Source: Ahrensia sp.
GTDB lineage: Bacteria; Pseudomonadota; Alphaproteobacteria; Rhizobiales; Rhizobiaceae
Direction: 5' to 3'
DNA length: 52,550 bases
Assembly (NCBI GenBank): GCA_002706335.1
Contig: PAKZ01000015.1
Location: 1-52,550 of the forward strand
Shown here: in pieces, positions 26,998-34,981 of the stretch
Numbering within the stretch: the first letter of the stretch is position 1
Layout of the letters: each line of letters opens with the position of its first letter
Notes under the pieces: generated by a model
Told to the model about the DNA's origin: nothing
The model's input: the letters and a program-made list of their open reading frames with translations, nothing else
Databases searched by the model: none
Position numbers and translations under genes: made by a program

Positions 26998-27486
26998 GTG
27001 GATCAGCATTCGCCGGAGTTCAAGGCGAAGGACGCCTTTGAAGCTGTGAAGGGCGAGGAGACGGTATCGGAACTGGCCGGCCGTTTCGGAGTTCATCCGA
27101 CGATGATCCATCGGTGGAAGTGTGCACTGCTTGATGGCGCCTCGAGCGCGCGGGCCGACCGAAGCCGGAGATCGACGAGGATCAGGTCAACGGTTATGCA
27201 AGTTGCGGACGACTTGGGGATCGGATTATCGAGCCTGACGCGCTGGAAGCGGCAATACCGGGAAGCTGATTTGTTGGCCGGTCCGCACGAGGATACGGCC
27301 AAGGAACTGGCACGACTTCGCAAGGAGAACGAACTGGTCTGGAGAACGATCTTCCAGACCCGCATCGCCGCAGAACTGGCTCTTGGCCGATATATCGACG
27401 GATTCTACAATCCACGTCGGCGGCATTCCGCTCTGGGATACGAATCGCTGGTATCATTCGAGGCTGAAATGGCCATCGCAGAATGA
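26998..27486 (+). pseudogene. Chimeric IS3-family transposase remnant
   Basis: A single 162-codon frame joins three transposase pieces. An OrfA start (HSPEFKAKDAFEAVKGEETV, WKCALLDGAS) is followed by part of a different OrfA (VADDLGIGLSSLTRWKRQYRE, ELARLRKENEL). The last piece is the extreme C-terminus of an OrfB (YIDGFYNPRRRHSALGYESL). The catalytic core is absent. The open frame is a product of deletions, not evidence of function. Confidence 0.82.
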
Positions 27487-27684
27487 AAACCTCTCCACTA
27501 AATCCGGGCAAGTCCAAACACATCAAGACCGGCGAAGGGGCATAATGTTATTTTCTACGGCGAACCGCGAGCACGGCGGGTGCTGAAGCCCAACAACTCC
27601 CGTGAGGACCTGCATGTCGCGAAAGCTCATTTCGCTGCCGATGAGAAAGCGCGTGACACGGCGTTTTTCCACGGGTCAGGTCGG

Positions 27685-27713
27685 TTGCTGAAAAATTAAA
27701 CATTTGTTAGATT
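27685..27713 (+). promoter_or_regulatory. Promoter and operator of the acyl-CoA dehydrogenase gene
   Basis: TTGCTG (27685-27690) and TAGATT (27708-27713) are 17 bp apart. The palindrome copy TTAAACA-TT-TGTTAGA (27696-27711) has one perfect arm and one degenerate arm and overlaps the -10 exactly as at 13512. The gene starts 34 bp downstream. Confidence 0.65.
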
Positions 27714-27747
27714 TTTACAACGCAACCGCAAACATTCGGGTTTCACA

Positions 27748-28905
27748 ATGTCGCTGATCACGAATTCCTCGGCCTGGGCTTCGGACGAACACAGGATGTT
27801 CGCCGAAACGACGCGCAAGCTGTTCGACGCCGAGATGGCGCCGAATGTCGACAAATGGGCCGAACAGGGGATCGTCGACCGCGAATTCTGGCGCAAGGTT
27901 GGAGAACAGGGCGTCATGGGCGGTTCCATCGCCGAGGAATATGGCGGGTTCGGCGGCGGCATCGGTTTCGACGCGCTTACTGTCTACGAACAGGGGCGCA
28001 CCGGCGACACCGGCTGGGGGTACGGTATCCAGAGCATCGTAATCCATTACCTGGACGCCTATGGCAGCGAAGAGCAGAAGAAGAAGTGGCTGCCCCGGCT
28101 GATCAGCGGCGAGAGCGTGGCGGCGATCGCCATGACCGAACCGGGAACGGGTTCGGACCTGCAGAACGTCCAGACCTATGCGGAGAAGGACGGCAATCAC
28201 TACAAAATCAACGGCTCGAAGATATTCATCACCAACGGGCACACCGCCGACATCATCGTGATCGTGACCAAGACCGACCGCAGCGCCGGGGCCAAGGGCG
28301 TGTCGCTGATCGTCCTGGAAACCGAGGACGCCGAAGGGTTTCGCCGCGGGCGAAACCTGAAGAAACTCGGCATGAAGGGGTCGGATACGGCCGAGCTGTT
28401 CTTCGAGGATGTGCGGGTGCCGACGGCGAACCTGCTGGGCCAGGAGGAGGGGCAGGGGTTCTATCAACTGATGAAGCAACTACCCTGGGAACGGCTGATG
28501 ATCGGCATCACCGCGCTTGGCTTCATCGACTTCGCCATCGCCGAGACGGTGAAATACGTCCAGGACCGCAAGGCGTTCGGCAGCCGGATCATGGATTTTC
28601 AGAACACCCGGTTCAAGCTGGCGGAATGCAAGACGAAGGTCGAATTGCTGCGCAGCTTCGTCAATGACGGGATCGCCCGCCTGGAAACCGGCAGGCTGGA
28701 TGCAGCTACCGCGTCGATGGCGAAATGGTGGGGCAGCCAGACCCAGAACGAGGTCATGCACGAATGCCTGCAACTGCATGGCGGCTATGGCTTCATGATG
28801 GAGTTCCCGATCGCACGGCTCTACGCCGACAGCCGGGTGCAGATGATCTATGGCGGCACCAACGAGATCATGAAGGAACTGATCGCGCGGTCGATAGACA
28901 TCTGA
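27748..28905 (+). CDS. Acyl-CoA dehydrogenase
   Basis: The product has 385 residues. MTEPGTGSDLQNVQT, SKIFITNG and LQLHGGYGFMMEFPIARLYADSR are the standard family motifs. It is a single-gene unit with its own operator, and its stop lies 24 bp from the stop of a convergent CoA-transferase gene. GC content returns here to the high level of the 1-10 kb block after the IS remnants. Confidence 0.94.
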   Translation: MSLITNSSAWASDEHRMFAETTRKLFDAEMAPNVDKWAEQGIVDREFWRKVGEQGVMGGSIAEEYGGFGGGIGFDALTVYEQGRTGDTGWGYGIQSIVIHYLDAYGSEEQKKKWLPRLISGESVAAIAMTEPGTGSDLQNVQTYAEKDGNHYKINGSKIFITNGHTADIIVIVTKTDRSAGAKGVSLIVLETEDAEGFRRGRNLKKLGMKGSDTAELFFEDVRVPTANLLGQEEGQGFYQLMKQLPWERLMIGITALGFIDFAIAETVKYVQDRKAFGSRIMDFQNTRFKLAECKTKVELLRSFVNDGIARLETGRLDAATASMAKWWGSQTQNEVMHECLQLHGGYGFMMEFPIARLYADSRVQMIYGGTNEIMKELIARSIDI

Positions 28906-28929
28906 CCCGCGCCACCGGGCCGGTGCGGC

Positions 28930-30096
28930 TTAGTCGTCGCCGGCCCCCAGGATCTCGGCGGTATGCTCGCCCAGGCGGGGCGCCGGGCGGTGGTCGGACC
29001 GCGCCGGCGTGGCCGAGAACCGCACCGGCGGGCGTGTCGCCCAGATCGTGCCCTCGCTGGGGTGGTCCAGCCGCTGAAAGAAGCTTGTCGCGGCAAGATG
29101 CGGATCGGCTGGAAGATCGGCGAGGGTGCGCACCGGCATCGCCGGGATGTCGGCCTGTTGCATCAGCTCCATCCATTCATCGGTGGTCCGGGTCGGTGCC
29201 AGTTCGGCCACCATGTCGTAGACCGCGCCGATATTGCGGCTGCGCGCATCCATGTCCGTCACCCAAGGATGATCGACCATGTCGGTGCGGCCGACCGCCT
29301 GGAAAAAGCGTGCCCATTGGACATTGGTATAGGGCAGGATGGTGATGTAGCCGTCCCGTGTCTGCACTGGTCGGCGGTGCGGCACCAGCATACGGGCATA
29401 GCCGAAATCCTGCGGAGTTTCCTCGAACGTGGCACCGTCGAGATGCTCGACCAGAAGGAAGGAAGAAAGCGTTTCGAACATCGGCACTTCGACATGCTGT
29501 GCCTCGCCGGTGCGTTCGCGGTGAAACAGCGCCGCCATCACCGCATAGGCCGCAGTCACGCCGCCCAGCTTGTCGGCCATGATTGTCGGCGCATAGGCAG
29601 GCGGCGCGTCGGGGTCGCGCAGGGCGGCAAGGCTGGCCAGCCCCGAAACCGACTGCACGATGTCGTCGAAGGCGGGCCGATCGGCATAGGGCCCGTCCTG
29701 GCCGTAGCCTGTGGCCGAAACGGTGATCAGGTTCGGGTTCTCGCGCCGCAGGGTCTCGGGGTCGAGAGACAGGCGCGCGAGCGCGGCGGGCCGGATGCTC
29801 GAAATCATCACATCCGCATCGGCAAGCAACCTGCGCAGGCGACCCTGATCGTCTACGGTCTTTAGATCGAGAACGACGCTGCGTTTGTTGCGGTTGGTGC
29901 CGAGAAAGGCCGCGCCCATTTTCTTGTTCCGCGACGGCTGGACCTGCCGCAACAGATCGCCTTCCGGACTTTCGACTTTGATCACATCGGCGCCCAGCTC
30001 ACCGAGCATCTGTGTCGCCAGCGGGCCGAACACAACCGAGGTCAGGTCGACAATTCTTACCCCGCCAAGAATTGATGCCTTGCGTTCTTTCTTCAT
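28930..30096 (-). CDS. Family III CoA-transferase (CaiB/BaiF)
   Basis: The 388-residue protein has GPLATQMLGELGADVIKVE, ATGYGQDGPY and the catalytic-aspartate segment TIMADKLGG (Asp175), close to Asp169 of formyl-CoA transferase. The N-terminus KKERKASILGG is slightly longer than usual. Its start overlaps the stop of the next minus-strand CoA-transferase, so the two are co-transcribed from the divergent promoter at 31295-31323. Substrate unknown. Confidence 0.92.
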   Translation of the reverse strand: MKKERKASILGGVRIVDLTSVVFGPLATQMLGELGADVIKVESPEGDLLRQVQPSRNKKMGAAFLGTNRNKRSVVLDLKTVDDQGRLRRLLADADVMISSIRPAALARLSLDPETLRRENPNLITVSATGYGQDGPYADRPAFDDIVQSVSGLASLAALRDPDAPPAYAPTIMADKLGGVTAAYAVMAALFHRERTGEAQHVEVPMFETLSSFLLVEHLDGATFEETPQDFGYARMLVPHRRPVQTRDGYITILPYTNVQWARFFQAVGRTDMVDHPWVTDMDARSRNIGAVYDMVAELAPTRTTDEWMELMQQADIPAMPVRTLADLPADPHLAATSFFQRLDHPSEGTIWATRPPVRFSATPARSDHRPAPRLGEHTAEILGAGDD

Positions 30097-31259
30097 TTCT
30101 GCAGAATACTTTCCTCAGCAGTCTCACCGAACTCTGCCCGGATCGCCGCGCCATCCGCGTCGAAGGCGGGCGAAGGGCCGAGCCCGGGGTTTCCGCCGCT
30201 GCGCCTGATCGGCGGCGCGGGCAGACGGATTTCGCCGGCGGACGACGCTATCGTCGCACGGTCGAGTTGGGGATGTTCGGACAAGGCCGCGACATCGTTG
30301 ACCGCGCCATAGGCGATATCGGCTTGCGCAAGCAGATCGAGCATATCGGGGCGGTCATGCGCAGCAAAGGCGGCTTCGATCATCGGCTGAAGTATGCCCC
30401 GGTTGCTGTTGCGGCTGTCATTGCTGACAAAGCGCGGATCTGTCGCCAATTCTGGCCGTGAAAGCACTGCCGCGCAGAACCGCCCCCACTCTCGTTCATT
30501 CTGGATCGATATCACGATCTGTTCGCCGTCGCGGCAGGTATATGCGCCGTAGGGGCATATTACTGGGTGGCTGAGACCAACCCGAGGGGTTGGGCGGTCT
30601 GCGTAGTCGTGAAACACAAGGGGTACCGCCATCCAGTCTGCAAGCGTATCGAACATTGCAACCGAAACTCCGCTTCCCTTCGCTGTGCGGTTGCGTTCGA
30701 ACAGTGCCTCGCAGATCGCGGCATGGGCCGTCATGCCGGTCGCGATATCGCAAACCGACACTCCCACCCGGCCGGGACCGTCTGGCGTACCGGTGACCGA
30801 TGCCAGGCCGCTTTCGCATTGGATCAGAAGGTCATAGGCTTTGGCGTTCCGCATCGGTCCATCGGAGCCATATCCGGTGATGTCACAGGTGATCAGCCGT
30901 GGAAACCGTTCGCGAAGCGTCGCCGAATCGAGCCCGAACTTTTCCAGCGCTCCGGGTAGTAGGTTCTGGATGAACACATCAGCGCGTTCCAGCATCGAGA
31001 GCAGAAGCGCTCGGTCCTCGCCGGACTTGATGTCCAGAGCAACCGATTCCTTGCCGCGGTTCAGCCAGATAAAATAGGCGCTTTCGCCGTGTGCTGCGGT
31101 GTCGTAGCCGCGGGCGAAGTCGCCGGCCCCCTTGCGCTCGATCTTGATCACCCGGGCGCCGGCGTCGGCCAGCCGCGATGTGCAGAACGGCGCCGCGACG
31201 GCCTGTTCCAGCGCGACGATCAGCGTGCCCGCGAGAGGGCCCGAATTCGGAGGAGTCAT
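30093..31259 (-). CDS. Family III CoA-transferase, of a type seen with C5-dicarboxylate (itaconate/mesaconate) acids
   Basis: About 388 residues. The opening LIVALEQAVAAPFCTSRLAD with GARVIKIERKGAGDFARGYD, plus NRGKESVALDIK and SVTGTPDGPGRVGVSVCDIATGM (two adjacent stretches), belong to the CaiB/BaiF branch that in my recollection includes itaconate and mesaconyl-CoA transferases. Asp in VCDIATG is the presumed acyl-accepting residue. The ATG at 31259 was chosen because AGGAG is absent further upstream and it gives the family N-terminus; longer versions would run into the promoter. The HTD2-like hydratase and CitE-like lyase at 40708-42362 would fit the same C5 pathway. Confidence 0.85.
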   Translation of the reverse strand: MTPPNSGPLAGTLIVALEQAVAAPFCTSRLADAGARVIKIERKGAGDFARGYDTAAHGESAYFIWLNRGKESVALDIKSGEDRALLLSMLERADVFIQNLLPGALEKFGLDSATLRERFPRLITCDITGYGSDGPMRNAKAYDLLIQCESGLASVTGTPDGPGRVGVSVCDIATGMTAHAAICEALFERNRTAKGSGVSVAMFDTLADWMAVPLVFHDYADRPTPRVGLSHPVICPYGAYTCRDGEQIVISIQNEREWGRFCAAVLSRPELATDPRFVSNDSRNSNRGILQPMIEAAFAAHDRPDMLDLLAQADIAYGAVNDVAALSEHPQLDRATIASSAGEIRLPAPPIRRSGGNPGLGPSPAFDADGAAIRAEFGETAEESILQK

Positions 31260-31286
31260 AATCGTCTCACTTTCGGCAATACCGGG

Positions 31287-31323
31287 TTGAAAAAAATCTA
31301 ACATCTGTTAGAAACAAGGTCAA
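31287..31323. promoter_or_regulatory. Divergent promoters sharing one perfect palindromic operator
   Basis: The operator TCTAACA-TC-TGTTAGA (31297-31312) is a perfect inverted repeat. On the minus strand TTGACC (31318-31323) and TAGATT (31295-31300) are 17 bp apart and overlap it, driving the two CoA-transferases. On the plus strand TTGAAA (31287-31292) and TAGAAA (31309-31314), 16 bp apart, could drive the DUF35 operon. One bound repressor would silence both directions. Confidence 0.72.
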
Positions 31324-31356
31324 CACACTCGGATTGCAACCAAAAGAAGGGCAACA

Positions 31357-31734
31357 ATGCAAGAAATTACCGGATCGGATCAGACATTCCGGCGCGCGCT
31401 GGCGAATGGCGAGATCGCGCTCCCAAAATGCGACAGCTGCGGAAAATTTCATTTCTTCCCGCGCGTCGTCTGTCCGCATTGCCATGAAACGGCGTTGTCT
31501 TGGCGCAGGGCAAGCGGCCGCGGAGAGGTTTACACCACGACCGTAGTCCGCCGCAGGTCCGAGCAGGGCGGGGATTACAACATTTGCATGGTCGAGCTGG
31601 AAGAAGGCGTGCGGATGATGAGTCGGGTCGAGGGGATCGCGCCTGCGGATGTAACGATCGGTATGGCTGTCACCGTCTATGTCGGCGAGATCGACGGACA
31701 GCCGGCGGTGCTGTGCAGGCCGGTGGAGGGCTGA
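31357..31734 (+). CDS. DUF35 / OB-fold zinc-ribbon protein, partner of thiolase-fold enzymes
   Basis: The 125-residue protein has a rubredoxin-like zinc ribbon with Cys25, Cys28, Cys39 and Cys42 (CDSCG ... CPHC) followed by an OB-fold (GEVYTTTVV ... MVELEEGVRMMSRV). Such proteins form complexes with SCP2-type thiolases; in actinobacterial steroid degradation the DUF35 domain of ChsH2 is the required partner of the aldolase Ltp2. The thiolase-fold gene starts three bases after its stop, so the same complex is likely here. Confidence 0.9.
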   Translation: MQEITGSDQTFRRALANGEIALPKCDSCGKFHFFPRVVCPHCHETALSWRRASGRGEVYTTTVVRRRSEQGGDYNICMVELEEGVRMMSRVEGIAPADVTIGMAVTVYVGEIDGQPAVLCRPVEG

Positions 31735-31737
31735 GCG

Positions 31738-32889
31738 ATGACGGGAGATTTGCGGGGAAAGGCTGCCATCGTGGGCACTGGCCATGCCGGATTCGGCGAG
31801 GCGCGTGGCCTGACCGCCTATGACGTCATGGCCCAGGCGGGGCTGGCGGCGGTGGCCGACGCGGGGCTGTCGCTGGCCGATGTCGACGGGCTGTTCTGCA
31901 CCATGATGGAAGACAGCATGCCGGCGCTGATGGCGGCCGAGTATCTTGGTATCCAGCCGCGATTCGTGGATGGCACGATGACGGGCGGGTCGTCCTTCGT
32001 GAATTACTTGACCTCGGCGGCGATGGCGCTCGATGTCGGGCTGTGCGACGTGGCGCTGATCGTGTATGGCTCGAACCAGAGAACCGCGTCGGGGCGGCTG
32101 GTGACTGCTTCGCGCCCGCCAGAGTACGAGGCCCCGTACAAGCCGCGCTATCCGATATCTGCCTATGCCATGGCAGCGGCGCGACACATGCACGAATACG
32201 GCACCACCCGTGAACAATTGGCTGACGTGGCCGTAGCCGCTCGCGCCTGGGCGCAGCACAACCCGGAAGCGTTTGAGCGGGGCCCGTTGAGCCGCGAAGA
32301 CGTGCTCGCCGCACGCATGGTGGGCGATCCGCTGACGGTGCGCGACTGTTGCCTGGTGACCGACGGCGGCGGTGCAATCGTGATGGTGCGTGCAGACCGT
32401 GCCAGGGATTGCCCGAAGCCGCCAGTCTATCTGCTGGGCAGCGCCGCGGCCAGTTCGCACCGGCAGATATCCCAGATGCGGGATTTCAGCACTACGGCGG
32501 CCCGCGAATCCGGCGCGCAAGCCTTCGCGGCGGCCGGAGTGGCGCCGGGCGATATAGACCTGGTTGAGCTCTATGACGCGTTCACGATCAATACAATCCT
32601 GTTCCTGGAGGATCTCGGGTTCTGCGCCAAGGGCGAAGGGGGCGCCTTTGTCGAGGGTGGACGCATCGCCCCGGGCGGGGTGCTGCCGGTGAACACCAAT
32701 GGCGGCGGGCTGTCCTGCGTGCATCCGGGGATGTACGGCATCTTTACCGTGATCGAAGCCGCGCGGCAGATCCGTGGCGACGCGCCCGGACAGCAGCTAG
32801 AGAATATCGACCTGGCGCTTGCCCACGGCAATGGCGGCGTTCTGTCCAGCCAGGTCACGGCGATCTTGGGATCGGGAAACACGCTGTAG
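31738..32889 (+). CDS. Thiolase-fold protein lacking the nucleophilic cysteine; Ltp2-type aldolase candidate
   Basis: The 383-residue protein has the SCP2-thiolase fold (HGNGGVLSSQ near the end), but where the true thiolase at 1469 has NNNCSTGSS it reads DGTMTGGSS, with no cysteine. Ltp2, a retro-aldolase of steroid side-chain degradation, shows the same loss and relies on two tyrosines. Here Tyr279 (ELYDAF) and Tyr333 (HPGMYG) stand at comparable positions and spacing. The preceding DUF35 gene and the following MaoC hydratase complete the set used for hydration and retro-aldol cleavage. The aldolase call is inference from these features. Confidence 0.85.
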   Translation: MTGDLRGKAAIVGTGHAGFGEARGLTAYDVMAQAGLAAVADAGLSLADVDGLFCTMMEDSMPALMAAEYLGIQPRFVDGTMTGGSSFVNYLTSAAMALDVGLCDVALIVYGSNQRTASGRLVTASRPPEYEAPYKPRYPISAYAMAAARHMHEYGTTREQLADVAVAARAWAQHNPEAFERGPLSREDVLAARMVGDPLTVRDCCLVTDGGGAIVMVRADRARDCPKPPVYLLGSAAASSHRQISQMRDFSTTAARESGAQAFAAAGVAPGDIDLVELYDAFTINTILFLEDLGFCAKGEGGAFVEGGRIAPGGVLPVNTNGGGLSCVHPGMYGIFTVIEAARQIRGDAPGQQLENIDLALAHGNGGVLSSQVTAILGSGNTL

Positions 32890-32911
32890 GGCGTTCCAGG
32901 GAGGAAGAAAC

Positions 32912-33769
32912 ATGCCGCTGGATTTCGAGGCGCTTTCGAATTGGGATTTCGAGGAAATCGAACAGACGCTGAGCGAAAGAGACACGATTCTCTATGCGCT
33001 CGGGCTGGGTTTCGGCGAAGACCCTACCGACAGGAAGGAGTTGGCCTATGTCTACGAGGACGGGCTGAAGGCGGTGCCGTCCATGGCGGTCACGATGGGC
33101 TATCCGGGGTTCTGGCTGCGCGATCCGAGAACCGGGGTGAACTGGCGGAAGGTTCTGCATGGCGAGCAGTGGCTGGACATCTACAAGCCGCTGCCGGTGA
33201 AGGGCAATATCGTCGGCCGCAGCAAGATCGACTTCATCTCCGACAAGGGGGAGGGCAAGGGCGCCGTCATCTATCAAAGCCGCGAGATCATCGACGCCGA
33301 TACGGGCGAAAAGCTGGCCCGCGTAGCGATGTCGGCCTTCTGCCGTGGTGACGGCGGCTTCGGCGGAGAAAACCTCCCCGGACCGACGCCTGCCGAGCTG
33401 CCCGACCGCGCACCCGATTATGTCTGTGACATTGAAACGCTGCCGCGGCAGGCGTTAATCTATCGGCTCAGCGGGGATTACAACCCGCTGCACGCCGACC
33501 CGGATGTGGCGCTCTCGATCGGGTTCGACCGGCCGATCCTGCATGGGCTGGCCACCTATGGCTTGGCGGCGCGCGCGATCCTCAAGTCGCTGCTGGACTA
33601 CGACGCCAGCAGTCTCGTCGGGCTGGATGTGCGGTTCTCGGCGCCGGTCTATCCGGGTGAAACCGTGCGGTTCGAGATCTGGGAACACGGGGGCGAGGCC
33701 CGGTTCCGCGCCTCGGTCCCTGTACGCGAGGTGGTGGTCCTGAACAATGGGGCCGCCAGGTTCGCGTGA
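32912..33769 (+). CDS. MaoC-type double-hotdog (R)-specific 2-enoyl-CoA hydratase
   Basis: About 285 residues in two hotdog halves. The C-terminal half has the hydratase-2 motif RLSGDYNPLHADPDVA with the catalytic Asp and His, and FDRPILHGLATYG. This pattern is that of eukaryotic MFE-2 hydratase 2, which makes (3R)-hydroxyacyl-CoA. The start at 32912 has GGGAGGAAG in front. Placed after the aldolase-like gene, it would supply the 3-hydroxyacyl-CoA to be cleaved. Confidence 0.92.
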   Translation: MPLDFEALSNWDFEEIEQTLSERDTILYALGLGFGEDPTDRKELAYVYEDGLKAVPSMAVTMGYPGFWLRDPRTGVNWRKVLHGEQWLDIYKPLPVKGNIVGRSKIDFISDKGEGKGAVIYQSREIIDADTGEKLARVAMSAFCRGDGGFGGENLPGPTPAELPDRAPDYVCDIETLPRQALIYRLSGDYNPLHADPDVALSIGFDRPILHGLATYGLAARAILKSLLDYDASSLVGLDVRFSAPVYPGETVRFEIWEHGGEARFRASVPVREVVVLNNGAARFA

Positions 33770-33780
33770 GGGCGGGGAAG

Positions 33781-34914
33781 ATGCGGCCGCTTGACGATAT
33801 CCTGGTGCTCGATTTCAGCACCCTTCTTCCGGGTCCGATGGCGACGTTAATGTTGGCCGAGGCTGGCGCTGAGGTGATCAAGTTCGAACGCCCCGGTATA
33901 GGCGAGGACGCGCGCCATACGTATCCCAAATTAAATGGTGAAAGCATCGGCTTTGCCGTGCTGAACCATGGGAAGCGGTCGGTAGCAATTGATCTGAAGG
34001 TAGAGGGCGCGGTGGAATCCCTGCGCCCCCTGATCGAGAAGGCCGATGTGCTGGTCGAACAGTTCCGCCCGGGCGTCATGGATCGGCTGGGGCTGGGGTA
34101 TGACGCCCTTCGCCGGATCAATCCGGGGCTCATCTATTGCTCGATCACCGGCTATGGCCAGACCGGGCCAAAGGCGGCGTCCGCCGGGCACGATCTGAAT
34201 TATGCAGGCGATTCGGGCGTACTGTCGCTCAGCCGGGGCCCCGACGATAATCCGACGATGCCATCTGGTCTGATCGCCGATGTTGGCGGCGGCACCTATC
34301 CAGCCGTGATGAACATCCTGCTGGCGCTTCGGGCTCGCGACCGGAACGGGCAGGGGATCCATCTGGATATCGCGATGGCCGAGGGCGCCTTTGCCTTTGC
34401 TTATTGGGCTCATGCCGAAGGCGTGATCGCTGGCCAGGACATAGACAGCGGCGGCAGTCGGCTGACAGGCGGGCTTGCGCGCTACCGGCTCTATACTGCG
34501 GGCGACGGACGGCAGGTCGCGGTTGGCGCGCTGGAAGAGAAATTCTGGCAGGCCTTCTGCGACGTGATCGGCCAGCCGGCCGATCTGCGCGACGATTGGG
34601 TTGATCCGGAAACCTGCGCCGCAGAAGTGGCGCGGCGTCTGGCAGAGAGGCCTTCGTCCGATTGGGCGCCGCTTCTGGAGGCGGCGGATTGTTGCTGTAC
34701 GGTTGTGAAAACCCCTGCCGAGGCCGCCGCAGACCCGCATTTCGCGGCGCGCGGGGTGTTCGGCCGGAAGCTGGCGATTGCCGGCACCAAGGTATCGGCC
34801 CTGCCATTGCCAATCGCCCCCGGATTTCGTGGTCCGGCGGATCAAATCGGTCGCGCGCCATCTTTGGGAGAAGACAATGCGCGCCATGGTGTGGTGGAAC
34901 TTGAGCCGAAATGA
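33781..34914 (+). CDS. Alpha-methylacyl-CoA racemase (AMACR/MCR)
   Basis: About 377 residues of the family III CoA-transferase fold, but with the racemase active site. His137 (AGHDLNY), Asp167 (IADVGGG) and Glu252 (ALEEKFW) are spaced 30 and 115 residues from the histidine, exactly as His126, Asp156 and Glu241 of Mycobacterium tuberculosis MCR. The enzyme epimerises 2-methyl-branched acyl-CoAs so that stereospecific oxidases can act. ATG 33781 (GCGGGGAAG in front) is chosen over GTG 33766, which overlaps the previous stop. Its presence is the best single pointer to a 2-methyl-branched substrate. Confidence 0.92.
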   Translation: MRPLDDILVLDFSTLLPGPMATLMLAEAGAEVIKFERPGIGEDARHTYPKLNGESIGFAVLNHGKRSVAIDLKVEGAVESLRPLIEKADVLVEQFRPGVMDRLGLGYDALRRINPGLIYCSITGYGQTGPKAASAGHDLNYAGDSGVLSLSRGPDDNPTMPSGLIADVGGGTYPAVMNILLALRARDRNGQGIHLDIAMAEGAFAFAYWAHAEGVIAGQDIDSGGSRLTGGLARYRLYTAGDGRQVAVGALEEKFWQAFCDVIGQPADLRDDWVDPETCAAEVARRLAERPSSDWAPLLEAADCCCTVVKTPAEAAADPHFAARGVFGRKLAIAGTKVSALPLPIAPGFRGPADQIGRAPSLGEDNARHGVVELEPK

Positions 34915-34920
34915 ATCCCG

Positions 34921-34962
34921 TTGACGCATGGACTTTCGGGCATTATTCTAACATTTGTTAGA
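34921..34962 (+). promoter_or_regulatory. Promoter and perfect-palindrome operator of the transglutaminase-headed operon
   Basis: TTGACG (34921-34926) and TATTCT (34944-34949) are 17 bp apart. The operator TCTAACA-TT-TGTTAGA (34947-34962) is a perfect inverted repeat that overlaps the end of the -10 and the likely transcription start. The first gene starts 19 bp downstream with GGGAG as ribosome site. Confidence 0.75.
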
Positions 34963-34981
34963 AATATAAGGGAGAGTTGCG

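Noticed and set aside
26998-27486. The 162-codon transposase frame as an intact small transposase
   Set aside because: It joins pieces of at least two OrfA types and an OrfB end and lacks the DDE core, so it is a deletion product.
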